From Micromonospora sp045209745 (lineage in GTDB: Bacteria > Actinomycetota > Actinomycetes > Mycobacteriales > Micromonosporaceae): DNA of 64,000 nucleotides. Under the pieces are notes generated by a model. The model did no database searches. It was not told the DNA's origin and saw only the letters and a program-made list of their open reading frames with translations. Shown here one piece after another: positions 25,208 through 35,200 of the stretch; position 1 is the first letter of the stretch; the number at the start of each line of letters is the position of its first letter. The DNA lies in NCBI RefSeq assembly GCF_045209745.1, contig NZ_CP109273.1, forward strand, positions 1,178,001 to 1,242,000. Reading direction: 5' to 3'. Made by a program: the position numbers and the translations under genes.

Positions 25208-25905
25208 GCCGCCGGCTTGCGCAGCACGTACCCGACGCCACGCAGGGTGTGGATCAGTCGGGGCTGGGTCGTGTCGACCTTGCGCCGCAGGTAGGAGATG
25301 TAGGACTCGACGATGTTGTCGTCGCCACGGAAGTCGTAGTTCCAGACGTGGTCGAGGATCTGTGCCTTGGACAGCACCCGGTTGGCGTTGAGCATCAGGT
25401 AGCGCAGCAGCTTGAACTCGGTCGGCGAAAGCTGCACGCGCTGGCCGGCCCGGTGCACCTCGTGGGTCTCCTCGTCCAACTCGAGGTCGGCGAAGGTGAG
25501 CCGGGACGGGGCCTGCTCGCCGGTCGTGGTGCGACGTAGCACGGCGCGGATCCGGGCGGTCAACTCCTCCAGGCTGAACGGCTTCGTGACGTAGTCGTCG
25601 CCGCCCAGGGTCAGCCCACGGATCTTGTCGTCGGTGGCGTCCCGAGCGGTCAGGAAGACCACCGGGGTACGCGTGCCGCCCTCGCGGAGCATCCGGATGA
25701 CCTCGAAGCCGTCCAGGTCCGGCAGCATCACGTCGAGCACCACCAGGTCGGGCCGGTGGTCCTTGGCGGCGTTGAGCGCGGCGCTCCCACTTGTCGCGGT
25801 GGCTACGTCGAAGCCCGCGAACCGCAGGCTCGCGGAGAGCAGTTCGAGGATGTTGGGGTCGTCCTCGACGACGAGCAGACGCGCCTCGGTCTGGGTAGCG
25901 GGCAT
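25204..25905 (-). CDS. OmpR-family response regulator (MprA-like)
   Basis: A 233-residue regulator. The receiver domain has the acidic pair in VVEDDPN (residues 12-18), the phosphoacceptor Asp in VVLDVMLPDLDGF near 55, and the lysine in DDYVTKPFS near 105. The C-terminal winged helix has LSPTEFKLLRYLMLNANRVLSK and DDNIVESYISYLRRKVD, which is typical of OmpR/PhoB. Translationally coupled to the kinase gene (GTGA overlap). The transcript starts in the 97-bp gap after the PadR gene; a weak hairpin (CGGCCG at 25971-25976 and 25983-25988) may end the PadR transcript there. Confidence 0.93.
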   Translation of the reverse strand: MPATQTEARLLVVEDDPNILELLSASLRFAGFDVATATSGSAALNAAKDHRPDLVVLDVMLPDLDGFEVIRMLREGGTRTPVVFLTARDATDDKIRGLTLGGDDYVTKPFSLEELTARIRAVLRRTTTGEQAPSRLTFADLELDEETHEVHRAGQRVQLSPTEFKLLRYLMLNANRVLSKAQILDHVWNYDFRGDDNIVESYISYLRRKVDTTQPRLIHTLRGVGYVLRKPAA

Positions 25906-26002
25906 GTGCCCATCATCGGTGACGTCACTGCGCCTACGCTGGACGATTCCTGCAAAAAGCCTGTGAGTCCCGGCCGTTTCTCCGGCCGCTCGGCACCGCT
26001 GG

Positions 26003-26614
26003 TCAGCGCAGCAGGCGGCGCAGCCCGTCCAGGGCGCCGTCGAGCAGCCGGATCGCGGTGCGCAGCTGGCCGTCGCTGAACTGCCGGGCGCGCACCAGCC
26101 GGCCCACCTCGGCACTGAACGCGGTCAGCCGCTGGTCGAACTCGTCGAGCAGCGCGGCGTGCGGCCCGGCGGCCGACGTCGGCCGGGGAGACGGTGCCGG
26201 TGCCTCCCAGCGGGTACGCCGGGTCTGCCGGGTGGCCTCGCTCAGCTCCCGCTTGAGGTCGCGTGCCGAGCCGCGTACCTCGCTGCGGATCTCGCCGGCC
26301 AGGGTGGAGAGGTCCGCCACCGAGGCCGCGATGTCCGCCTCCAGCGCGGTCAGCTCGCCGGCCCGCTGGCGCAGCTCGGCACGGCCAGTGTCGGTGATCT
26401 CGTACGTCTTGCGGCCACCGGCGGCGGTGTGGCTCACCAGACCCTCAACCTCCAGCCGTTGCAGGCGGGGGTAGATGGTGCCGGCGCTGGGCGCGTAGAG
26501 CCCGAGGAACCGGTCCTCCAGCAGGCGGATCAGCTCGTACCCGTGCTTGGGGCCGTCGTCGAGGAGCTTGAGCAGATAGAGCCGGAGCCGTCCGTGGCTG
26601 AACACGGCGGTCAC
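26003..26614 (-). CDS. PadR-family transcriptional regulator
   Basis: A 203-residue regulator. The winged helix is typical: LRLYLLKLLDDGPKHGYELI near 10-29, GTIYPRLQRLEVEGLV near 45-60 and GGRKTYEITDTG near 66-77. The C-terminal half is a long helical, coiled-coil-like dimerisation arm. It starts at GTG 26614, overlapping the stop of the DUF4097 gene (GTGA), so the regulator is made from the same transcript. The likely operator is the palindrome at 27489-27502, giving autoregulation. Confidence 0.9.
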   Translation of the reverse strand: MTAVFSHGRLRLYLLKLLDDGPKHGYELIRLLEDRFLGLYAPSAGTIYPRLQRLEVEGLVSHTAAGGRKTYEITDTGRAELRQRAGELTALEADIAASVADLSTLAGEIRSEVRGSARDLKRELSEATRQTRRTRWEAPAPSPRPTSAAGPHAALLDEFDQRLTAFSAEVGRLVRARQFSDGQLRTAIRLLDGALDGLRRLLR

Positions 26615-27435
26615 GGCAACTCCTCCCCATCGTCGTCGACAGCTCGGGCGAGCAGGGCGATGCTTCCCGAGGTCGCGGAAGCCCAGAGCTTACCTTCGCC
26701 GGCGCCGAGCACTCCCTCGCTGTTGAACAGTGGAAACGTCGAGGTGCGCACCTGCGGGAAGCCACTGGTGATCCGGCCCGAGGCGGTCTGTAGTTGGACG
26801 GCGAGGTCGCTGTCCTCGCGGACCCGGACGGTGATGCTGCCCGAGATGGTGGTCAGCCGGATCTCGCTGCGCCGAGGATTGTCCAGGTCGCACGTGATGG
26901 CACCGGAGACGGTCTGCGCCCGCACCCGGTCGGCGGCGCTGTCGGCAATGATCACCTCGCCGGAGACCGTGTCCAGAGTGAGGTCGCCGCGTACGCCGAG
27001 CGCCTCCACCGGGCCGGAGGTGATCTGCGCGGAGGTGTTGCCGCGCAGGCCCATCAGGGTGATCTGGCCGGCGACGACGTGGACCGTGGTCTGCCGGCGC
27101 AGGCCGGAGGCGACCAGCGATCCCGCGACCAGGCCCAGATCGGCGAGGACATCGGCGGGCACGGCGACGGAGACGTCCACCCGCGGATAGCGGTGGATCA
27201 TCCGGAACCACCGCAGGACGTCCGACCAGCCCCGGCCGCGCTCCTGCCGGATGTTGAGCCGACCGTCGGCGTGCTCGATCAGGACCGGTCGGCGACCGAC
27301 CTGGGTGACGTCGATCCGGGTCGGGCCGTCGGTGGCGACCACGTTGAGCCGTCCGCTCACCAGGCGGACGTTCAGCCGGGTGACCGGGCCGTCCATGGTG
27401 AGCCGCTGTGGGCTCTCGACCGTCCATTCGGCCAT
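26611..27435 (-). CDS. DUF4097-family beta-helical protein
   Basis: A 274-residue protein with repeated short beta-strand units (LDTVSGEVIIADSA, AQTVSGAITCDL, LTTISGSITVRV, LQTASGRITSGF), the hallmark of DUF4097/adhesin-like beta helices. No signal peptide is visible. The function of the family is unknown; in Gram-positive bacteria it is often paired with PadR regulators and envelope-stress systems, as here, where it is translationally coupled to PadR. ATG 27435 has AGGGGG at a 5-base spacing. Confidence 0.88.
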   Translation of the reverse strand: MAEWTVESPQRLTMDGPVTRLNVRLVSGRLNVVATDGPTRIDVTQVGRRPVLIEHADGRLNIRQERGRGWSDVLRWFRMIHRYPRVDVSVAVPADVLADLGLVAGSLVASGLRRQTTVHVVAGQITLMGLRGNTSAQITSGPVEALGVRGDLTLDTVSGEVIIADSAADRVRAQTVSGAITCDLDNPRRSEIRLTTISGSITVRVREDSDLAVQLQTASGRITSGFPQVRTSTFPLFNSEGVLGAGEGKLWASATSGSIALLARAVDDDGEELP

Positions 27436-27488
27436 GGCGTCCCCCTCTCGACGGCGCGCGGACACGCGCCTGACAGGGAGCACAGTAA

Positions 27489-27502
27489 CGCGATACATCG
27501 CG
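27489..27502. promoter_or_regulatory. Candidate PadR operator
   Basis: CGCGAT-AC-ATCGCG is an inverted repeat with 6-base arms, 54 bp upstream of the DUF4097-padR operon. It contains the ATACAT/ATGTAT core expected of PadR-type sites. The regulator is the second gene of the same operon. Assignment is by position and symmetry only. Confidence 0.5.
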
Positions 27503-27585
27503 ACAGCACAAGACAGGTCGCGAGTTGGTCGTCGTCCGGCCGGCCAACTCGGGCACCCGCACGAGCGCGCCGCCTGCCGCTCCCC

Positions 27586-28524
27586 TCAGGCCGCCAGGTC
27601 CAGCTCCCGGCCGTTGACCGGCGTCGGCACGGGAACGGCCGGGGTCACCGTGGGCACCGCACGCAGCCGGGCCCGCGCCACGGCACCCGCCTTGGGCAGC
27701 AGGTGTACGGCCGACTCGGCGGCCCGGGCCAGCAACCGCCGGTCGGCGTCCCGGGCCGGGTGCAGCGCGGCGGCGATGGTCACCGACACCACCAGTTCCC
27801 GCGCCGCGACCACCCGGGTCACCGACCGCAGCAGGGTGTCCGCACCGAGGAAGGCGGCGGCCGTGGTGGTCGTCCCGGTGGCCTCGCAGCGATAGGCGAG
27901 CCGCAGCGGCACCACCGGGCTGCCCGTGTCGATGGCCGCCTGAAACGCCGCGGGCCGGAAACCGCCACCGGGGCGGCAGTCGGCAGCGCCATCACCAGCG
28001 CACCAGGTCGTACCCTCCGGAAAGACCGCCACCGACCGGCCGGCGCGCAGCGTGTCGGCGACCCGGCCGACGGTGCTCGGCAGCGCCCGCGGCCGGGAAC
28101 GGTCCACGAAGACCGTGCCCGCCGCCGCGGCCAGCAGCCCGACCACCGGCCAGGAGCGGATCTCCCGCTTCGCGACCATCCGGGCCGGCGCGACGGCCAG
28201 CATCGCGAGGATGTCCAGCCACGACACGTGGTTGGCGACCAGCAGCGCCCGCCGCCGGGGCAGCCGACCCCGGATCACGAGTCGGACGCCGAAGGCGCGG
28301 GCGCTGGCCCGAGCCCAGCCGCGTACCGCCGCCTGCCGTTCCCGGGTCGGGAGCACGGGCAGCAGCACCACCAGTCCGACCCCGGCCAGCAACATGCCGG
28401 TCGCGGCGACCAACCGGAGCACCCGTCGGGCCACCGGCACCGTGGGCACCTCGCCGGCCCTCGGCAGGCAGTCGTCGTCGCAGCCCGACGAGGGCCGCCA
28501 CAGCTCGTGCGGCACGGCGGTCAC
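27586..28524 (-). CDS. PlsC-like O-acyltransferase, probable OlsA
   Basis: A 312-residue acyltransferase. A hydrophobic segment near residues 30-52 is followed by the catalytic HX4D motif in ANHVSWLDILAML near 93-105 and by VFPEGTTW near 165-172. The GTG at 28524 overlaps the stop of the upstream OlsB-like gene (GTGA). This order and coupling are those of ornithine-lipid synthesis, in which OlsB attaches a 3-hydroxyacyl chain to ornithine and OlsA adds a second acyl chain. By sequence alone it could also be a general lysophosphatidate acyltransferase. Confidence 0.85.
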   Translation of the reverse strand: MTAVPHELWRPSSGCDDDCLPRAGEVPTVPVARRVLRLVAATGMLLAGVGLVVLLPVLPTRERQAAVRGWARASARAFGVRLVIRGRLPRRRALLVANHVSWLDILAMLAVAPARMVAKREIRSWPVVGLLAAAAGTVFVDRSRPRALPSTVGRVADTLRAGRSVAVFPEGTTWCAGDGAADCRPGGGFRPAAFQAAIDTGSPVVPLRLAYRCEATGTTTTAAAFLGADTLLRSVTRVVAARELVVSVTIAAALHPARDADRRLLARAAESAVHLLPKAGAVARARLRAVPTVTPAVPVPTPVNGRELDLAA

Positions 28525-29318
28525 CGCTGCGCCTCCTCGCCCAGGAAGTGCCGCAGGTAGCGCGGGTTCATCCGGTCCAGGGAGAAGAGCACGTAGAAGT
28601 CCGCGCACCCGAAGTCGGGGTCGTACGACGGCTCGCCGCAGATCCATGCGCCGAGCCGGAGGTACCCCCGCAGCAGTGGCGGCACCGCAACGCGCCCGGC
28701 CGGATCGGCAGCGGCGACCGGGGCAGTGGCGACCCGGTGGTGAGCGGCGGCCTGGTCGGCGAACCAGGGCCGCAGCGGGCGGACCCGCAGCGGCGGCGGC
28801 GACAGGTGCCGGGTCTGGGCCTGGGTCCACACCTCGGCGACCATCCGCCCACCGTCGGCCACCGGCACCGAGGCGCAGCCACCGAGCCAGCGGGAGCCCC
28901 GCAGGTGCAGGTACCGGATGATGCCGGCCCACATCAGGTTGATCACCGCGCCCGAGCGGTGATCCGGGTGTACGCAGGACCGGCCCGCCTCGACCAGGTC
29001 GTCGCGGAGGGGGTCGAGCGCGGTCAGGTCGAACTCGTCCTCGGCGTACCGCCGGTTGGTGCGGCCGGGCGGCAGCAGCCGGTAGGTGCCGACCACCTCG
29101 CCCGTGCTGTCCTCGCGGACGATGAGGTGGTCGCAGTACGCGTCGAAGGGGTCCACGTCCAATCCGGGCTCGCCGGGAAGGAGGGTGGCGCCGAGTTCAG
29201 TGGCGAACACCTCGTGACGCAGGCGTTGCGCGGCCGCGACCTGGATGGGGTCGTCGGCGATCAGCAGGGTGTATCCGCTGGTCGTCAGGGGTGCGCCAGC
29301 GGCATGCAGAACGGCCAT
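28521..29318 (-). CDS. GNAT-fold acyltransferase, probable OlsB (ornithine N-acyltransferase)
   Basis: A 265-residue protein of the OlsB/autoinducer-synthase-like acyltransferase group. LRHEVFATELGATLLPGEPGLDVDPFDAYCDHLIV (residues 34-68; shown in part) is the family's R-x-x-VF-x-x-E...D-x-F-D-x-x-C-D-H-L pattern; VGTYRLL and EAGRSCVHPDHR follow. It likely transfers a 3-hydroxyacyl group from ACP to the amino group of ornithine or a similar acceptor. It is coupled to the PlsC-like gene. ATG 29318 is the first plausible start. Hemolysin-like GNAT annotation would be the alternative name. Confidence 0.8.
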   Translation of the reverse strand: MAVLHAAGAPLTTSGYTLLIADDPIQVAAAQRLRHEVFATELGATLLPGEPGLDVDPFDAYCDHLIVREDSTGEVVGTYRLLPPGRTNRRYAEDEFDLTALDPLRDDLVEAGRSCVHPDHRSGAVINLMWAGIIRYLHLRGSRWLGGCASVPVADGGRMVAEVWTQAQTRHLSPPPLRVRPLRPWFADQAAAHHRVATAPVAAADPAGRVAVPPLLRGYLRLGAWICGEPSYDPDFGCADFYVLFSLDRMNPRYLRHFLGEEAQR

Positions 29319-29468
29319 GGGATCTGTGTAGGTGCCCGGGTTGCCATCCACGGGGACCACCGGTGTCGATCGGATGAACGCCGGTCGGCGGATGGGTCCG
29401 ACCACCTCCGTGCGAGGCTGCCGATACGGACCGGCGACGGCGCCGGCACGCCCCACCGGAGGTCGACG

Positions 29469-30116
29469 ATGCGCATCGAGTCCCGCTACAACGGGCCACC
29501 CGGTTCCGGCAACGGCGGCTGGAGCGCGGGGGTGTTCGCCGCCGAGGCGGGCGGCACCGGACCGGTCGAGGTGACGCTGCGCCGGCCACCACCCCTGGAG
29601 ACCGAGCTGAGTCTTGTCGGCGGCGAGGTCCGCGACCCGGCCGGCGAGCTGGTGGCGGAGGTGCGCCCGACCGGGTTGGTCGATGCCGTCGTACCCCCTG
29701 CCGACCTGGACACCGCGGCGGCTGCGGCGGCCCACTACCCCGGCCTGGTCGAGCATCCGTTCCCCGGCTGTTACGTCTGTGGGCCACAGCGGGCGGACGG
29801 GCTGCGGATCTTTCCCGGCCGGCTGCCGGACGGGCGGACCGCCGCGCCGTTCCGGGCACCCGAGCAGGTCAGCGAGGCCACGGTCTGGGCCGCGCTGGAC
29901 TGCCCCGGCGGTTGGACGGTGCTCGCGCCGGGCCGCCCGTACCTGCTGGGCCGGATCGCCGCCGTGGTCTCGGCGCTGCCAGGGCCGGGCGACGAATGCG
30001 TGGTGACCGGGGCTCTGCTCGGCGTCGATGGGCGCAAGGCGCTCGTGCACACCAGCCTGTACGGCCCGAACGGCGCCCTGCTCGGCGCGGCACGGGCCAC
30101 CTGGATCGGGCGCTAA
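29469..30116 (+). CDS. Hotdog-fold thioesterase-like protein
   Basis: A 215-residue protein. The second half is PaaI/thioesterase-like, including HPFPGCYVCGPQRADGLRIFPG near residues 95-116, a motif common in actinobacterial hotdog proteins, and EATVWAALDCPGGWTVL. The first half is a more divergent hotdog-like repeat. ATG 29469 follows GGAGG at 29458-29462. It is divergent from the OlsB-like gene, which may point to acyl metabolism, but no substrate can be named. Confidence 0.75.
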   Translation: MRIESRYNGPPGSGNGGWSAGVFAAEAGGTGPVEVTLRRPPPLETELSLVGGEVRDPAGELVAEVRPTGLVDAVVPPADLDTAAAAAAHYPGLVEHPFPGCYVCGPQRADGLRIFPGRLPDGRTAAPFRAPEQVSEATVWAALDCPGGWTVLAPGRPYLLGRIAAVVSALPGPGDECVVTGALLGVDGRKALVHTSLYGPNGALLGAARATWIGR

Positions 30117-30258
30117 ACTCCGGCTGTCGTCCCTGGGGAGGAGCCGCCTCCACCCTGCGACGGACCGCACAGTACGGACCGCGTCTAATTGACCTTGTTG
30201 CCACTGGCCGTCACGCTGTGCCACGGCGTACCTCGACGCCACGCACGGGAGGAGAACA

Positions 30259-31194
30259 ATGACTGACGGGCAGCGAAGCCCCACCAGCGACGGTCAGATC
30301 GTGGTGTCCGGTCTGACGAAGCAGTACAAGAGCGTTCGGGCGGTGAACAACCTGTCCTTCACCGTGGCGCCGGGGCGGGTGACCGGCTTCCTCGGCCCGA
30401 ACGGCGCTGGCAAGACCACGACCCTACGCATGCTGCTGAACCTGGTCACGCCCACCGCCGGCACGGCCACCATCAGCGGCAGCCGGTACGCCGACCTCGC
30501 TGACCCGCTACGGCACGTCGGCGCGGTGCTGGAGGCGTCCAGCGCGCACAAGGGCCGTACCGGCATCAACCACCTGCGGGTGATCTGCGCGGCGGCCGGG
30601 CTGCCGAAGCAGCGGGCCGACGAGGTGTTGGCCCTGGTCGGGTTGACCCCGGCGGCGAAGCGCAAGTTCAAGGGTTACTCGCTGGGCATGAAGCAGCGGC
30701 TCGGTATCGCCGCCGCGATGCTCGGTGACCCTCGGGTGCTGATCCTCGACGAGCCGGCCAACGGGCTGGACCCGGAGGGCATCCGTTGGATGCGCGGGTT
30801 CCTCAAGAACCTCGCCCACGAGGGCCGTACGGTGCTGGTCTCCAGTCACCTGTTGTCGGAGATGCAGCTGCTCGCCGACGACGTGGTGATCATCGCGGCC
30901 GGGCAGCTCGTCCGCCAGGGGCCGGTCGATCAGGTCCTCGGGTCGATGGCGCAGGGCGCCCGGATCCGGGTCCGTACGCCGCAGGCCGAGGCGCTGATCA
31001 CCGCGCTGAAGGCGCAGTCGGCCACCGTCGACACCGACGAGCAGGGCGTCCTGCTGGTCGGCGGAGTGGACGCCCCGACAGTCGGCCGGGCCGCCCTGGC
31101 CGCTGGCGTGGAGCTGCACGAACTGACCCCGGAACGGCCCGACCTGGAACGGGTCTTCCTGGAGCTGACGGCCGGAAAGGCGGACATCCGATGA
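30259..31194 (+). CDS. ABC transporter ATP-binding protein (BcrA-like)
   Basis: A 311-residue ATPase. Walker A GPNGAGKTT near residues 45-53, signature YSLGMKQRLG near 139-148 (the SLGMKQ variant usual in bacitracin-type exporters), Walker B VLILDEPANGLDPEGI near 160-175. GGAGGAG precedes the ATG. The stop overlaps the permease start (ATGA). No regulator or two-component system is directly adjacent, unlike most bacitracin-type exporters. The substrate is unknown. Confidence 0.92.
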   Translation: MTDGQRSPTSDGQIVVSGLTKQYKSVRAVNNLSFTVAPGRVTGFLGPNGAGKTTTLRMLLNLVTPTAGTATISGSRYADLADPLRHVGAVLEASSAHKGRTGINHLRVICAAAGLPKQRADEVLALVGLTPAAKRKFKGYSLGMKQRLGIAAAMLGDPRVLILDEPANGLDPEGIRWMRGFLKNLAHEGRTVLVSSHLLSEMQLLADDVVIIAAGQLVRQGPVDQVLGSMAQGARIRVRTPQAEALITALKAQSATVDTDEQGVLLVGGVDAPTVGRAALAAGVELHELTPERPDLERVFLELTAGKADIR

Positions 31195-32015
31195 ACCTGG
31201 TCCGATCCGAGCTGCTCAAGATCCGCACCACCAGCACCTGGTGGATCTTCGCGCTCATCTCGCTGCCGCTCTGGGCACTCACTCTGCTCATCAACTGGCT
31301 GCAGGCCGAAACCCTGACCAACGGGGACCTCAGCGAGGTGCCGGCCGACCAGACCGACACCCTGGTGGCCGTTGCCAGCCCCGACGCGCTCTCGTCGAAC
31401 CTGTTCACCACCGGGCAGTTCTTCGGCCTGCTGATCGTGATGCTGCTCGGCATCATCGTGGTGACCAGCGAGTTCTTCCACCAGACGGTGACCACCACGT
31501 TCCTGACCCAACCGCATCGCACGGCGGTGATGGGTGCCAAGCTGGCGGCGGCGGGCATACTGGCGCTGCTGTTCTGGCTGGTCACCACCGTGTTCAACCT
31601 GATCGCCGGCTCGGCGGTGCTGAACGCGGTCGGGATCGAATCGCAACTGGGCAACGACGCCGCCTGGCGGGCGATCGGGTTGAACCTGCTCGCCTACCTG
31701 CTGTGGGCGGTGTTCGGCGTCGGCATCGGTGTGCTGATCCGCAGCCAGATCGGCGCCACCGTGACCGGCATCCTGCTCTACCTGGGCGGCTCGATCGGCG
31801 CCATCTTCGTGATCGCCATCCTGGCCGATCGCTGGGGTGACTGGATCAACAACCTGCAGTTGCTGGTGCCGTCGCTGGCCTCGTCGCTGATGGTCACCGG
31901 GGCGGACATCCCGGGCAACCCGCCGCGCTGGGCCGGCGCCGCCGTGCTGATCGGATACGCGGTGGTGACCGGCGTGGTCGGCACCCTGCTGATGCGTCGG
32001 CGCGACATCTCCTGA
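31191..32015 (+). CDS. ABC-2 type transporter permease
   Basis: A 274-residue membrane protein with six hydrophobic segments: one near 18-38, and others near 80-105, 125-150, 165-185, 190-212 and 248-268. The start reads MNLVRSELLKIRTTSTWW, characteristic of ABC2_membrane_5-like permeases that pair with BcrA-type ATPases. TSEFFHQTVTTTFL near 93-106 is also typical. Coupled to the ATPase through an ATGA overlap. A terminator-like repeat lies just past the stop. Confidence 0.9.
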   Translation: MNLVRSELLKIRTTSTWWIFALISLPLWALTLLINWLQAETLTNGDLSEVPADQTDTLVAVASPDALSSNLFTTGQFFGLLIVMLLGIIVVTSEFFHQTVTTTFLTQPHRTAVMGAKLAAAGILALLFWLVTTVFNLIAGSAVLNAVGIESQLGNDAAWRAIGLNLLAYLLWAVFGVGIGVLIRSQIGATVTGILLYLGGSIGAIFVIAILADRWGDWINNLQLLVPSLASSLMVTGADIPGNPPRWAGAAVLIGYAVVTGVVGTLLMRRRDIS

Positions 32016-32020
32016 TGGAC

Positions 32021-32061
32021 GGCCCCCGGGTGGTGGCGTTGCCTGCCGCGACCCGGGGGCC
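32021..32061 (+). terminator. Hairpin after ABC exporter operon
   Basis: GGCCCCCGGGT and ACCCGGGGGCC form a perfect 11-bp stem around a 19-base loop, starting 5 bp after the permease stop. Confidence 0.65.
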
Positions 32062-32278
32062 AGGCCAGCTCGCGCTGCGCCCTAGCAGTGATCGACGGGA
32101 CCCGCAGGAGATGCTGAACTTCTGGCATCTTCTGTGAAACCGGCCACGGGACCGAGGCGGAAATGCCGACCGGATCTTTACGGCGTAGCCTGGGACCCGT
32201 CCAGTCCGTGCCCTAATCGGGCGCAAGGGACACACCGCGTGCCACACAAAACCCGCGTGAAAGAGGCGATTACCGGCC

Positions 32279-35200
32279 GTGTCGACCCAGCAGACTTCGC
32301 AGGAGAACCCGCTAGCGGGTTTCGGCCCGAATGAGTGGATCGTCGAGGAGATGTACCGGCGCTACCTCGCCGACCCAACGAGCGTCGATTCGGCCTGGCA
32401 TGACTTCTTCGCCGACTACCGCCCGGCGCCGGGCGCAGGCACGCCGAGTGAGGCCGAGTCGTCGGACAAGCCGGCCGCCGCGCCGCAGCCGGACGGCCAG
32501 CCGGAGGCAGCCGCCACGGTCAGCCAGCCGAGCGCCACGGCGCAGCCGGTGACCGCGAGCAAGCCGGCCGTTGCCCGGTCGGCACCAGCCAAGCCCGCCG
32601 CCGCCGCGCCGGCTCCGACCAAGGCCGCACCGGAGAAGGCCGCCCCGGCCAAGCCGGCTGCGAAGCCCGCCGCGCCGAGCGCCGACGGCCCGCAGACCAC
32701 TCCGCTACGCGGTGTCGCCGCGAAGATCGTCCAGAACATGGACGCCTCGCTGAGCGTGCCGACCGCGACCAGCGTGCGCGCGATCCCGGCCAAGCTGCTG
32801 GTGGACAACCGCATCGTGATCAACAACCACCTCGCCCGGGGGCGCGGCGGCAAGGTCAGCTTCACCCACCTGGTCGGCTACGCACTGGTCCGGGCGCTGG
32901 TCCAGCACCCCGAGATGAACAACTCCTTCGCCGAGACCAACGGCAAGCCGGCGGTGGTCCGCCCGCCGCACGTCAACCTCGGCATCGCGATCGACCTGGT
33001 CAAGCCGGATGGCAGCCGCAACCTGGTGGTCCCCTCCATCAAGGGCTGCGAGCAGATGGACTTCCGGCAGTTCTGGCAGGCGTACGAGGACGTGGTCCGG
33101 CGGGCGCGGCGCAATGAGCTGACCATGGACGACCACTCCGGCACCACGATCTCGCTGACCAACCCGGGCGGCATCGGCACCGTGCACTCGATGCCGCGGC
33201 TGATGCAGGGGCAGAGCGCGATCATCGGTGTCGGCGCGATGGAATACCCGGCCCCCTACCAGGGCATGTCCGAGGCCACCCTCGCCGAGCTGGCCGTCAG
33301 CAAGATCATCACGCTGACCAGCACGTACGACCACCGGATCATCCAGGGCGCGCAGTCCGGCGAGTTCCTCAAGGTGATGCACGAGCTGATCCTTGGCGAG
33401 CACGGCTTCTACGACCAGATCTTCACCTCGCTGCGCATCCCGTACGAGCCGGTGCGGTGGATGCGCGACGTGGCGGTCAACTCCGAGGGCCAGATCAACA
33501 AGACCGCCCGGGTGCACGAGCTGATCCACGCGTACCGGGTGCGGGGTCACCTGATGGCCGACACCGACCCGCTGGAATTCAAGATCCGCAAGCACCCCGA
33601 CCTGGACGTCCTCCAGCACGGGCTCACCCTGTGGGACCTGGACCGCGAGTTCCCGGTCAACGGCTTCGCCGGCCGGCAGCGGATGAAGCTGCGCTCGATC
33701 CTCGGCGTGCTGCGCGACTCGTACTGCCGCCGGGTCGGCATCGAGTACATGCACATCCAGGACCCGGAGGAGCGGCGCTGGATCCAGGAACGGATCGAGC
33801 GCAAGTACGAGAAGCCGGCCGCCGACGAGCAGAAGCACGTGCTCAACCGGCTCAACGCCGCCGAGGCGTTCGAGACCTTCCTGCAGACCAAGTACGTCGG
33901 CCAGAAGCGTTTCTCGCTGGAGGGCGGCGAGTCGCTGATCCCGCTGCTCGGCGAGGTGCTGGAGTGCTCCGCCGAGAACGGTCTGGACGAGGTCGTCATC
34001 GGCATGGCGCACCGGGGTCGGCTCAACGTGCTGGCCAACATCGTCGGCAAGCCGTACGAGAAGATTTTCTCCGAGTTCGAGGGTCACCTGGACCCGCGTT
34101 CGACGCAGGGCTCCGGCGACGTGAAATACCACCTGGGCCAGAACGGCAAGTTCACCACCCCCGACGGCGAGCACGCGGTCAAGGTGTCGGTGGTGGCCAA
34201 CCCGTCGCACCTGGAGGCTGTCGACCCGGTGCTGGAGGGCATCGTCCGGGCCAAGCAGGACCGGATAGACCTCAAGCTGGAGGGCTACACCGTGCTGCCG
34301 CTGTTGGTGCACGGTGACGCCGCGTTCGCCGGGCAGGGGGTCGTCGCCGAGACGCTCAACCTGTCGCAGCTGCGCGGCTACCGCACCGGCGGCACCGTGC
34401 ACGTGGTGGTCAACAACCAGGTCGGCTTCACCACCGCCCCGGAATACAGCCGGTCCAGCCTCTACAGCACCGACGTGGCCCGGATGATCCAGGCGCCGAT
34501 CTTCCACGTCAACGGCGACGACCCGGAGGCCGTGGTCCGGGTGGCCCGGCTGGCTTTCGAATACCGGCAGACGTTCAACAAGGACGTCGTGATCGACATG
34601 GTCTGCTACCGCCGGCGCGGACACAACGAGGGCGACGACCCGTCGATGTCCAACCCCCAGATGTACAAGATCATTGACTCGAAGCGCTCGGTCCGCAAGC
34701 TCTACACCGAGGAGCTGATCGGTCGCGGCGACATCACCGTGGAGGACGCGGAAGAGCTGCTGCGCGACTACCAGGCGCAGCTGGAGAAGGTCTTCAAGGC
34801 CACCCGGGACGCCGCCTCGGCACCGCGCCAGCTCAACCGGCCGCACCGCGAGGAGGAGCCGGAGCCGCAGGTCGACACCGCCACCGACGCGTCCGTGGTG
34901 AAGGCGATCGGCGAGGCGCACATCAACCTGCCGGAGGGCTTCACCCCGCACAAGCGGATCCAGCAACTGCTGGACCGGCGGGCCAAGATGTCCGTCGAGG
35001 GCAACATCGACTGGGGCTTCGGCGAGATCATCGCGCTCGGGTCGCTGCTGCACGACGGGGTCACCGTCCGGCTGGCCGGGCAGGATTCGCGGCGCGGCAC
35101 GTTCGTCCAGCGGCACGCCTCGGTGGTCGACTCCCGCACCGGTGACGACTACCTGCCGCTGATGTCGCTCACCGGCGACGGCGAGCGCTCCCGGTTCTTC

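Noticed and set aside
32400..32700. Repetitive Ala/Pro/Lys-coding stretch
   Set aside because: This is the normal flexible linker of Kgd between its N-terminal segment and acyltransferase domain, not a mobile or tandem repeat element.
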